64,000 nucleotides of DNA, taken from assembly GCF_021390645.1 (NCBI RefSeq), contig NZ_JAJEJT010000006.1, positions 174,942 to 238,941 of the forward strand, in the 5' to 3' direction. The notes below the pieces were generated by a model. That model had not been told where the DNA came from and did no database searches. It was given only the letters and a program-made list of their open reading frames with translations. The translations under genes were made by a program, and so were the position numbers. The stretch comes from Paraburkholderia flagellata (lineage in GTDB: Bacteria > Pseudomonadota > Gammaproteobacteria > Burkholderiales > Burkholderiaceae). Position 1 is the stretch's first letter. Each line of letters opens with the position of its first letter. Shown here piece after piece: positions 18,407 to 26,034 of the stretch.

Positions 18407-19339
18407 TCAAGCTTCGGAATTGACGAACAGGAGTGGCTCGGTTGGCGGCCCCCATAGATAAACGGAGTTATCTGCCGGATGGTCGAGACCCTGCCATTCG
18501 ACGTCCGCAGGGATGTAGTCCATCGTGGCGGAGAACTCGCACCAGCTGCCCCATGGGTCTTGCGCGTAATAGAAATAGTTGGACCCGAGCACGTGACGTC
18601 CCACGCCCCACCCCGTGGTGTAGCCGGCCTCATGCATGCGCTTCATGCCGAGGCCAACGTCCTCGACGGTCGGCACATCCCAGCTCAGGTGATGCAGCGC
18701 CGGCCCTTCGCTGTGCATGAAAGCGACGAGATGATGATCGGACCCGTGCGGCGCGTGCAGGAAAGCCACCGCATCGCCACTGCGGTCCGACAGACGCAGA
18801 CCCAGCACATCGGTGTAGAAGTCGAGCTGGGCAGAAACGGACGCCGTCATGCGTGCGATATGTGAAAGCCGCTGGGGCAAGGCCGGGTTCGCCTGACCGC
18901 TATACGGCGCACACCGTATCCCGTCCTGAGGAAGCTCGGGATGGCGGTGGTGCGAGCAGTTTATGGTCGTCTTGGCGCCGGGCTTCACTTGTAACGCCAG
19001 TCCATCAGGATCGCGAAACCAGATACCCGTGGCATCGCCAGCCGCAGGCGACGAAATCCGTTCGACTCCGCGGGAAAGGATATGGCTGTACAGTGCGTGC
19101 GCATCGTCCTCGAAACAATGAAAGCTCACGCTGTCGAGCTTTTTCCTCGTCCCTTCGCACAGGCGGCCCCAGACATGGCTACGGCCGTGTGTGCGTAGCG
19201 TCAGGCCGCTTGCATCGCGCTCCACCCGGAGGCCGAATGCGCGATAGAACTTCTCGGCTTGCGTGAGCGAAGGCACGGTCATGTGAAATTCACCGATCGA
19301 ATGCACGCCCAAACGGTCGTACCGGCGTGAGGTGCTCAT
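18407..19339 (-). CDS. Type I extradiol ring-cleavage dioxygenase (VOC fold)
   Basis: Fe(II) enzyme that cleaves a catechol-type ring next to the diol. 310 residues with two VOC modules. The catalytic module keeps the 2-His-1-carboxylate ligands: His in RLSHIARM, His in ALHHLSWDV and Glu in WCEFSATMDY. The first ATG (19345) directly abuts GAGGAG, while the ATG at 19339 is 6 bases from it and forms an ATGA overlap with the hydroxylase stop; hence 19339. It is coupled to the FAD hydroxylase, the expected pair that first makes and then opens a diol ring. Confidence 0.92.
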   Translation of the reverse strand: MSTSRRYDRLGVHSIGEFHMTVPSLTQAEKFYRAFGLRVERDASGLTLRTHGRSHVWGRLCEGTRKKLDSVSFHCFEDDAHALYSHILSRGVERISSPAAGDATGIWFRDPDGLALQVKPGAKTTINCSHHRHPELPQDGIRCAPYSGQANPALPQRLSHIARMTASVSAQLDFYTDVLGLRLSDRSGDAVAFLHAPHGSDHHLVAFMHSEGPALHHLSWDVPTVEDVGLGMKRMHEAGYTTGWGVGRHVLGSNYFYYAQDPWGSWCEFSATMDYIPADVEWQGLDHPADNSVYLWGPPTEPLLFVNSEA

Positions 19340-20952
19340 GCGCATCTCCTCTCGTCAGTTGCAGCGTGAGCGGCCAATCCCAGCGAATCTCGCCAGGCGT
19401 CCAGCAAACCGTCGATCTCTGCCCGCGTGCGTGCGCCGCCATACACATAGAAGTCGGGCCTCACGAGCGCTGCGACACAACCGAGCCCGCTAAGCCATTT
19501 CCCATAGTTCCCGTTCACGTCATTCATGCCGCCGGGGCCGATATGCACGATTGCCGCACCGTGAGCCCGCAGCGCCTCGTGATTGACGGCGGAGATCGCC
19601 GCCAGGGTGTCCGCGTCGCGGGCTATGAGCGCAAAGCCTCTGCCGACCACGTCGTCGAACAACCCTCGTGTTCCATTAAATTCCACCTCCGCTTGCATGC
19701 CGAGCCGTCCAGCCGCCGGTGCGCCGGCCATCCAGAGACCGGGTCCGAGGGATGGCGAGGGCGGAGGCGGCGCGACGTAGCCGGGCCTCGCCTGTGCGGC
19801 GCGCATTGATTCGTCGCGCCGCGTTGCAGCCTTGCGATCAGTGATGCAGACGAACTTGCCAAGGTCGATCGAAAAATCGATCAGCTCCCGCACATGACCG
19901 CTGCGCTCAGAGCCATAACTGTCCAGTACGCTTTCAGGCAGCCGGCCCTGCAGCACAGAATCGAGCCGCCAGGCGAGCGCCATGCTGTCACGCATGCCGC
20001 TGCACATACCCTGTCCCGCGAATGGCGGCATGAGGTGCGCGGCATCTCCGGCCAGCAAGACGCGGCCGCGCTTCCAGTCCGTGGCCCATTGCGCGCGGAA
20101 CGTGTAGACGGCGTGCCGCTCCAGCTCTGCGTTAGCGCGCGTGACGTCCCAGGGCGCCAGTAGTTTCCACGCGACTTCCGCACGGTTCATGTCTTCGGCA
20201 CGTTCGCCGGGCAGCAACATGAACTCCCAACGACGACGGCCAGGGCCGCCCGGCACCAGCGTCGCTGGCCGTGCCGGATCACATAGCTGCCACATGTTGG
20301 GCACCCAGTCACGCGCGAAGCGCGGCTTTACGTCGATCACCAGCCAGTCGAAAGCGAACCCGAGGTTTTGCCATCCGATATCCAGTGCTCGCCGCACGAA
20401 GGAGTTGGCGCCGTCGGCACCGATGACCCACTTCGCCTCGATGGAACCCTGCTCGCCCGTGCCAATCCATTGACCGTCGCGCAGCTCACCTCGCTCGATC
20501 CCAATCTGTACGCCAGTGTTCGTTTGAGTCAGCGCCTTCGCTTCCCAGCCCTGGCACACCGTGACGCACGACATCGCCTTCACGTGGCGGTCAAGAAGGC
20601 GCTCCAGATCGGGCTGCGCGAACATGCTGGCAACGGGCCATCCGCTTTGGCCGAGACCGCTCCAATCCAGCTGAAGCAGCAGATCGTTCTTCTCGTTGCG
20701 CCACTCGTAGAAGTCGATCCGATCCGCGATTGGCATGACCTCGTCAATGAGGCCCGCACACTGAAAAATGCGGGCGATCTCGTGATTGAAATGAACGGCG
20801 CGTGGCAACGGGTATAAATGCGGCCAGCGATCGACCACTGCGACCCGATGCCCTAGCCGACCCAGCAAAAGCGCCAGCAATTGGCCCGTGGGGCCGTAAC
20901 CAACGATGGCCACATCCACAGAAACGGGCTCGTTTCCTTTCAGTGTCTCCAC
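19336..20952 (-). CDS. FAD-dependent aromatic hydroxylase (MhpA-like)
   Basis: Class A flavoprotein monooxygenase that hydroxylates a phenolic ring with NAD(P)H and O2. GxGxxG is seen as IVGYGPTG, the DG motif as IGADGANS, and the FAD-ribityl motif as GDAAHLMPPFAGQG. The length of about 538 residues and the C-terminal thioredoxin-like domain match the MhpA/PheA group. The frame opens with a TTG at 20973, but GGAGG at 20961-20965 lies 8 bases before a GTG at 20952, which I take as the start. It is the first gene of the 12-gene run and its promoter region carries two palindromes. Confidence 0.9.
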   Translation of the reverse strand: METLKGNEPVSVDVAIVGYGPTGQLLALLLGRLGHRVAVVDRWPHLYPLPRAVHFNHEIARIFQCAGLIDEVMPIADRIDFYEWRNEKNDLLLQLDWSGLGQSGWPVASMFAQPDLERLLDRHVKAMSCVTVCQGWEAKALTQTNTGVQIGIERGELRDGQWIGTGEQGSIEAKWVIGADGANSFVRRALDIGWQNLGFAFDWLVIDVKPRFARDWVPNMWQLCDPARPATLVPGGPGRRRWEFMLLPGERAEDMNRAEVAWKLLAPWDVTRANAELERHAVYTFRAQWATDWKRGRVLLAGDAAHLMPPFAGQGMCSGMRDSMALAWRLDSVLQGRLPESVLDSYGSERSGHVRELIDFSIDLGKFVCITDRKAATRRDESMRAAQARPGYVAPPPPSPSLGPGLWMAGAPAAGRLGMQAEVEFNGTRGLFDDVVGRGFALIARDADTLAAISAVNHEALRAHGAAIVHIGPGGMNDVNGNYGKWLSGLGCVAALVRPDFYVYGGARTRAEIDGLLDAWRDSLGLAAHAATDERRCA

Positions 20953-21573
20953 TTTGTCTTCCTCCAAAGTCAAACGCCTGCGTCGATACCCGGACCCGTT
21001 TGAATCGTCGTATCACATTGGCTTTGCTTTTTATTTTTTCGTCCCGGTAGCGTTCGATTCGCGCCTCCGTGAACACAGAGTAGGCCACGTGTACTTGCAT
21101 GTCAAGATGACACTTTAGTTCATCTTGAACTGAAATGTTCATATCATTAGACGTTAAACCGGGGTAGTTTCATGCGCTCATAGCCGGGGCTCACGGGCAA
21201 TGGTTTTGCGCCGGCGTCGCGAGTCTGGTGAGCTTTCTCGCGGCGGACGCGCTCGTCTTGCAGGAGGTGTGTCGATGAGTTCGACGTGATGCAGACCAGC
21301 AGAACGCTGGTGGCAGGAAGTCTGTGCGCGCCGGGACACGCAACGGGTGCTGTAGATATCTTCGTGGCGTGCAGTTCGCACGCGGGTAGCGCAATGACCC
21401 GGAGAAGTCGACCGTTATTCGGCGGCCAAACAAAAATGGAATCGCAGACGCGGTGCGCCCCTGGCCTCAAGTGCGCGGGAGCCAGTCATTGGCTGCCGCG
21501 CCGCCGACCACCGCAGTGACGACGCTGTCTCCTGTTGTGAAGATCAACGCCTCGCGTTGATGGACAAAGCGAC
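20953..21573. other. Regulatory intergenic region upstream of catabolic operon
   Basis: About 620 bases without a supported gene. The part from about 20990 to 21160 is AT-rich and contains the operon promoter and the tandem palindromes at 21100-21131. The rest, 21160-21573, has only short unlike frames on both strands and may be remnant sequence. Confidence 0.6.
21100..21131. promoter_or_regulatory. Tandem operators TGTCA-N3-TGACA and AGTTCA-N3-TGAACT
   Basis: TGTCAAGATGACA at 21100-21112 and AGTTCATCTTGAACT at 21117-21131 are each near-perfect palindromes. Together they contain a 9-bp inverted repeat, TCAAGATGA (21102-21110) and TCATCTTGA (21120-21128). They lie about 150 bases upstream of the hydroxylase start, in the AT-rich promoter. 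The first palindrome matches the half-sites in front of the TetR genes at 22341 and 28039. Confidence 0.6.
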
Positions 21574-22341
21574 TCAACCTGCGAGATGTCGCCGCGCCAG
21601 GGAAACGTCGTCGAAGACCCCCGCGGGCAACTCGACCTCCGGAAGCTCCATCTGGCTTAGGCGGGCAGAAAGCGCGGGGGCAACGCCTACCCCGCGTAGC
21701 GCGAGCAGCAGCACCTGTCGCAGGTGATCACGAGGCGCCTCCCCGGAGTTCACTGTCTGGATGCCCTGGTTCAGGCTCGCGAAGACCAGATCGTGGGCCG
21801 CACGTAAAGTCGGATAGTCGACTTCTCCTGCTTTGTGCGCCATCTTCAGGTCTCGCGGCAAGTACATATTGACCAGCTTTCCGGTCGCCTTGCTTCGTGA
21901 ACCCACGCGCATCAGGAAATCGCCCCAGGTGGGCACGTCTACGCCAAGATGCATGTAGAGCAAGCAGCCAAGCGCCATCCGTTTCAGCGGATCGGGCACC
22001 TGGGAAACCACGTTTTCAATGCTGCCGACAATCGCGTCACTCAATTCTACAGTGACGGCATCCAGCAACTCCTGGGTTGAATTGAAGTAGTTATAGAAAG
22101 TACCGCGCGCGACGCCAGCTGCAGCGATGAAATCATCGATAACGGGCGCGTCTACCCCGCGTTCGGCAAAGACGGCCATTGCTGCAGCAAGCAGCCTCCG
22201 GCGTGTGCGCTCACTGCGTGCCGCGCCGGTGCGCACTCGGTGGTCCTCCGGCTCCGCCGCTCGCGCTTTGCGCGTCGGAACGGCGCGCGAACCCTCTGAG
22301 GAGCCGGTATTCTTTTTTGGCATTGGACTGCGCTTTTCCAT
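21574..22341 (-). CDS. TetR/AcrR family transcriptional regulator
   Basis: 255 residues. A basic N-terminal tail of about 40 residues precedes the HTH at about 60-95, with VIDDFIAAAGVARGTFYNYF. The C-terminal half is a ligand domain that holds LGVDVPTWGDFLMRVGS. The HTH is very like that of the TetR at 28039-28755 (IAAA.V..GTFYNYF), and both have a TGTCA/TGACA palindrome in front. It lies just upstream of, and on the same strand as, the catabolic operon, so it is the likely local regulator; repression relieved by a pathway compound is inferred. A start at the seventh codon is also possible. Confidence 0.9.
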   Translation of the reverse strand: MEKRSPMPKKNTGSSEGSRAVPTRKARAAEPEDHRVRTGAARSERTRRRLLAAAMAVFAERGVDAPVIDDFIAAAGVARGTFYNYFNSTQELLDAVTVELSDAIVGSIENVVSQVPDPLKRMALGCLLYMHLGVDVPTWGDFLMRVGSRSKATGKLVNMYLPRDLKMAHKAGEVDYPTLRAAHDLVFASLNQGIQTVNSGEAPRDHLRQVLLLALRGVGVAPALSARLSQMELPEVELPAGVFDDVSLARRHLAG

Positions 22342-22754
22342 TATGAATTAGACTGTCATGTTGACAAAGCACGTCATCAGAGTAGTCAGTATAGTACAAG
22401 GCCGGATTTGCATCCGGTTCGCGACAGCGGCACGGCGCTACGGACCTCGGCGGGCAGACCGGAACCGGGGTCCGCTTAAGAATTCAAATGTCGTACTTGA
22501 AGTTGCAAAATATTCGGGTTAGCGTAAGCATACGCCCCTAAAATTTGGCATCCGACAACTAGAAGCCATACCCGAGAGCCTCGAGCCGAGATGAGCCGGC
22601 GTCAACCATCGAGCATTTCGCACGTGCTTGACGCATTCGACCGGATTGGCGTCTTCCCTGCCGCCTCTCATGAATCACTCAGTAGAACGTAATGTTTCAA
22701 CGTCGTCCGTCTTTTTTTGACCGTAGTCACCGTAACCTACCTGGAGCGAATGAT
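22342..22754. other. Divergent intergenic region, TetR gene / phaB
   Basis: 413 bases between divergent genes. It contains the palindrome at 22354-22366 close to the TetR start; nothing else could be assigned in 22370-22740. Confidence 0.55.
22354..22366. promoter_or_regulatory. Probable TetR operator TGTCA-N3-TGACA
   Basis: TGTCATGTTGACA, perfect 5-bp arms, 13 bases upstream of the TetR start codon. Position suggests autoregulation. Same half-sites and spacing as 21100-21112. Confidence 0.6.
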
Positions 22755-23495
22755 ATGGCGAAGCGAATTGCTTATGTAACCGGCGGCATGGGCGGAATTG
22801 GAACGGCGATATGCCAGCGTCTATACACGGACGGGCTCACTGTCGTGGCAGGATGCGGGCCGAAATCTCAGCGACGAGAGCGATGGCTGGCTGAGCAAGC
22901 CGAACTGGGTTTCTCGTTTATCGCCTCGGAGGGCAATGTCGCTGACTGGGATTCAACCGAGGCTGCCTTGGTCAAGGTGAAGAAGGAGGTCGGCGATATC
23001 GACGTGCTGGTGAACAATGCAGGCATCACTCGGGACGGCGTCTTTCGCAAGATGTCCAGGGAGGACTGGAACGAGGTCATTGCGACTAACCTCACGAGCC
23101 TGTTCAACGTGACCAAGCAGGTCCTCGACGAAATGGTGAATAAGAAGTGGGGCAGAATTATCAACATCTCGTCCGTGAACGGTCAGAAGGGGCAGTTTGG
23201 CCAGACCAATTACTCAACCGCCAAGGCCGGCATCCACGGTTTTACGATGTCGCTTGCACAGGAGGTTGCAACCAAGGGGATCACCGTAAATACGGTGTCT
23301 CCGGGCTACATCGGCACTGACATGGTTCGCGCTGTGCGCCCAGAGATCCTGGAGGCCATCGTTCAAAGCATTCCGGTTCGCCGTCTCGGGGAAGCCCCCG
23401 AAATTGCCTCTATCGTCTCCTGGCTTGCTAGCGACGAAGCCGGATTCGCAACGGGAGCGGACTTCTCACTAAACGGCGGTCTGTACATGAGCTAG
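22755..23495 (+). CDS. phaB: Acetoacetyl-CoA reductase
   Basis: NADPH-dependent reduction of acetoacetyl-CoA to (R)-3-hydroxybutyryl-CoA, the second step of polyhydroxybutyrate synthesis. 246 residues, the exact length of Cupriavidus/Burkholderia PhaB. It starts MAKRIAYVTGGMGGIGTAIC and has NNAGITRDGVFRKMSREDW, the SVNGQKGQFGQTNYSTAKAG active-site region and NTVSPGYIGTDMV, all hallmarks of this enzyme. GGAG lies 9 bases before the ATG; an in-frame ATG at 22692 is rejected. No phaA or phaC is adjacent, so this is an isolated, probably extra copy. Confidence 0.94.
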   Translation: MAKRIAYVTGGMGGIGTAICQRLYTDGLTVVAGCGPKSQRRERWLAEQAELGFSFIASEGNVADWDSTEAALVKVKKEVGDIDVLVNNAGITRDGVFRKMSREDWNEVIATNLTSLFNVTKQVLDEMVNKKWGRIINISSVNGQKGQFGQTNYSTAKAGIHGFTMSLAQEVATKGITVNTVSPGYIGTDMVRAVRPEILEAIVQSIPVRRLGEAPEIASIVSWLASDEAGFATGADFSLNGGLYMS

Positions 23496-23536
23496 TCGTC
23501 ATCGGCAACTGCAATGACGCCCGCCCATAGCCTCTC

Positions 23537-23562
23537 TCCCGCGCCCGCGATACGGCGCGGGA
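23537..23562. terminator. GC-rich hairpin between phaB and HxlR gene
   Basis: 9-bp perfect stem TCCCGCGCC / GGCGCGGGA with an 8-base loop, 42 bases after the phaB stop and between two convergent genes. No T-tract follows, so termination is only plausible. Confidence 0.35.
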
Positions 23563-23707
23563 CATACCTGCGGGACCAGCACAGGAACGCTTCTCTGCGC
23601 CTGCATGGCTCGGCACCTGGTCCCGGCTCACAGGCATGCCGCCCGCGGCCGGTGAAGAACACCACCTGAAGCCGGTTCAGTTCCTCGACGCCCACCATGT
23701 TCCGCGA

Positions 23708-24178
23708 TTAAATGCTTTCATCGAGTCCATGCCGAATATCAAAAGCCTGCCTCGCTTGCTCGATCGCGGAAAGATGCTCGAACGCCCAAATGCCAAGCGC
23801 TTCGACCGGGGCCCTCAATGACTGACCCAACTCCGTCAGCGAATAGTCGACCCTGGGCGGAACGGTCGGGAATACGGTGCGCGCAACCATACCGTCCCGC
23901 TCGAGCCCGCGCAAAGTGAGGGTCAACATGCGCTGCGAGATGCCGCCGATCGCTCTTTTCAATTCGTTGAAGCGACGAGGGCCGGCCGCTAGCTGCATGA
24001 CGACGAGCACGCTCCATTTGTCGCCGATACGCGAGAGCACCGTACCCACTGCCTGGCATGTCGAACTGTCTTCGGAGCCCGCGTGTCGCGTGTTCAGCGC
24101 CGGCAAGGAATTGCCATTCTGTGGCCCCTGTTCCTCGGCTGGCTGCTTGCCCGAGTGAATTTTCCTGGCCGGTAACAT
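23708..24178 (-). CDS. HxlR family transcriptional regulator
   Basis: 156-residue winged-helix regulator. After a 40-residue N-terminal tail come [40 protein letters not shown] and the wing [15 protein letters not shown], the standard HxlR layout with the single conserved Cys (about residue 41) near the start of helix 1. This Cys is redox- or aldehyde-sensing in YodB/HypR relatives. It is divergent from the FAD/NAD oxidoreductase gene at 24311, which it probably controls. Confidence 0.9.
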   Translation of the reverse strand: MLPARKIHSGKQPAEEQGPQNGNSLPALNTRHAGSEDSSTCQAVGTVLSRIGDKWSVLVVMQLAAGPRRFNELKRAIGGISQRMLTLTLRGLERDGMVARTVFPTVPPRVDYSLTELGQSLRAPVEALGIWAFEHLSAIEQARQAFDIRHGLDESI

Positions 24179-24310
24179 ACATGTGCCTTCTTGTCAGTGT
24201 CTTGCGCAGTACTGTATTTTGACTAGGTTATCAAAGGTGACCTGCATATGTACAGACGCGCCGTTTTGCAGTCGGCGCTCGTGTGCCCATGCGCAAAAGA
24301 AGGATCTTCC

Positions 24311-25486
24311 ATGCCGCTTGCTTCAAAAACCGTTGCCATCTTCGGCGGCGGAATCGCCGGCGCGTCGCTGGCTCGCCGGCTAAGCCGGGATTACCCGGTA
24401 ACGCTGGTGGATCCGCTCGACTACTTCGAAGTGCCCATGTCGGCGCCGCGTAGCCTCGTTGCGCCAAACTTCGCCGAGCCGGCAATCATCCCGTTCCCGG
24501 AAGCGCTGCCGACAGTCAGGCACATTCGCGGACGGCTGATTGAGTGGTCCACGGATGCGGCAAACGTACAACACATCGATGGCCACACGTCGACCCTATC
24601 AAGCGACGTTAGCGTCCTGGCAACCGGCAGCCGCTTTTCCAGTCCGCTGGTGCGCTCCGAAGGGGGCACGCTCGAGGAGCGCAAGGCCTTCTATAGCCGC
24701 TTCCATTTTCGCCTGCTGCAAGCACGGAACGTTTTGATCGTTGGTGGCGGCCCGATCGGGATCGAGATCGCAGGGGAAATCAGCGAGACGTTTCCTGACA
24801 AACGGCTAACCGTGCTGGAGGCAGGGCCGCGAATCCTGGGGGGAACCTCGCCGAAACTGGCCGCCCACGCGCAACGGGTATTGGCCGAACGAGGCGTCGC
24901 CGTCATCGTTAATGAGCGTCTGGTGGGGAGGCAACCTACCGACGACTTGTTCGGTACCGAGGGAGAAGCCGAAACCGACCGCGGTCGCACGCTTTCATAT
25001 GACCTCCTGTTGTGGTGCATCGGTGGGCGGCCCAACACTGCGTTCATGCGGTCGCAGCATCCCGAATTGCTGGACTCCGCGGGACGAATCAAAGTCGACC
25101 GGTCTTTACGCGTTTGCGGACAAAGCAGCGTGTTTGCGATCGGCGATATCACCGACCTGACGGAGAACAAGATGGCCTGGCACGTGCAGGGTCAAGTCAA
25201 AGTGGCGGAAGCAAACATCCGGTCGGTGCTCGAGGGGCGTTCGGATGGATTCAAGCATTACAAGGCTAAAACAAACGATCCCACGATGGTCGTTACGCTC
25301 GGAAGTCGAGCGGGCGTGTCGCATTTGCCGGGACTGGGATTGGTCACGGCAGGATGGCTCAACAGGATGGCGAAATCCGCGCATATGCTGATACCTAAGT
25401 ATCGCAAGGCACTGGGTGTGCCAAAGGCAGATGTTCTCACGCACGAAATCGGCATCAGGGAGACGGCTGCTGCACGAGAAAGGTGA
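24311..25486 (+). CDS. NAD(P)/FAD-dependent oxidoreductase (FSP1/AIF/NDH-2 type)
   Basis: Pyridine-nucleotide-disulphide-type flavoprotein, 391 residues, likely a quinone or ferredoxin reductase. FAD motif IFGGGIAGASLARRL near the N-terminus, second Rossmann motif VLIVGGGPIGIEIAGE mid-chain, and the FAD motif SSVFAIGDITDL about 290 residues in. The C-terminal region with HMLIPKYRKALG resembles AIF-M2/FSP1-like proteins. The ATG at 24311 follows AAGGA; an in-frame ATG at 24248 is less likely. Divergent from an HxlR gene, a setting often seen for quinone or electrophile stress. Confidence 0.88.
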   Translation: MPLASKTVAIFGGGIAGASLARRLSRDYPVTLVDPLDYFEVPMSAPRSLVAPNFAEPAIIPFPEALPTVRHIRGRLIEWSTDAANVQHIDGHTSTLSSDVSVLATGSRFSSPLVRSEGGTLEERKAFYSRFHFRLLQARNVLIVGGGPIGIEIAGEISETFPDKRLTVLEAGPRILGGTSPKLAAHAQRVLAERGVAVIVNERLVGRQPTDDLFGTEGEAETDRGRTLSYDLLLWCIGGRPNTAFMRSQHPELLDSAGRIKVDRSLRVCGQSSVFAIGDITDLTENKMAWHVQGQVKVAEANIRSVLEGRSDGFKHYKAKTNDPTMVVTLGSRAGVSHLPGLGLVTAGWLNRMAKSAHMLIPKYRKALGVPKADVLTHEIGIRETAAARER

Positions 25487-25499
25487 ATCATGTTATTGC

Positions 25500-25922
25500 T
25501 CGATCGAGTCGAAACAGTAGGCGCGAGGCAAGCGCTTGTCTGCAACCATGCGGCACGCCTCGTCATCGAGTCGATCAAGGTTGGAATCAGTGCGTTCAGT
25601 CGTTTACCGCAGATCCGTTCTGCGGCGCCCCCAACAGCGTGATCAGCGCGGCACGCACCTCGTCCTTGTAGCACCTTTGTGGGCCTGGCTTGGCCTTCGG
25701 TGCCCGGACTTCAGTGCACAGTATCCGGATCGCGTGCTTGCGGTGATAGGCGGTCACCTGCACAAACCCGTCCAGAATCTCGCGCTTCTCGTTCCTGTCA
25801 GAGCGGCGGTACCGCTCACCGACTGCCCCAGTCAATTTCCGTCGTGTTGTCATGCTGAGCCGCCTCGTCATAAGTCGTCCCCGCCACCATTCTGACGGGT
25901 AACAAGTTACATGAGGCAACAT
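25500..25922 (-). pseudogene. Decayed transposase/integrase-core fragment
   Basis: The minus-strand frame from 25922 reads MTTRRKLTGAVGERYRRSD, then REILDGFVQVTAYHRKHAI, the N-terminal start of a DDE integrase-core transposase common in Burkholderiales. After ALITLLGAP near 25620 the homologous reading shifts frame and continues as AERICGKRLNALIPTLIDSM, then dies out near 25500. The catalytic domain is missing. Identified from remembered family pattern; the IS family (ISNCY or IS481-like) is not certain. It marks an old insertion between two catabolic gene sets. Confidence 0.65.
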
Positions 25923-26034
25923 ACGGTGCTCGGTAACAAAAATCCTGAGTCAATGCGCCCTTTCACCGACAACCATCTTGGCCGGTTGACCGGAATGATT
26001 GTCGGTGATTACGGCGCGCCAGGTTCAACGGCGA

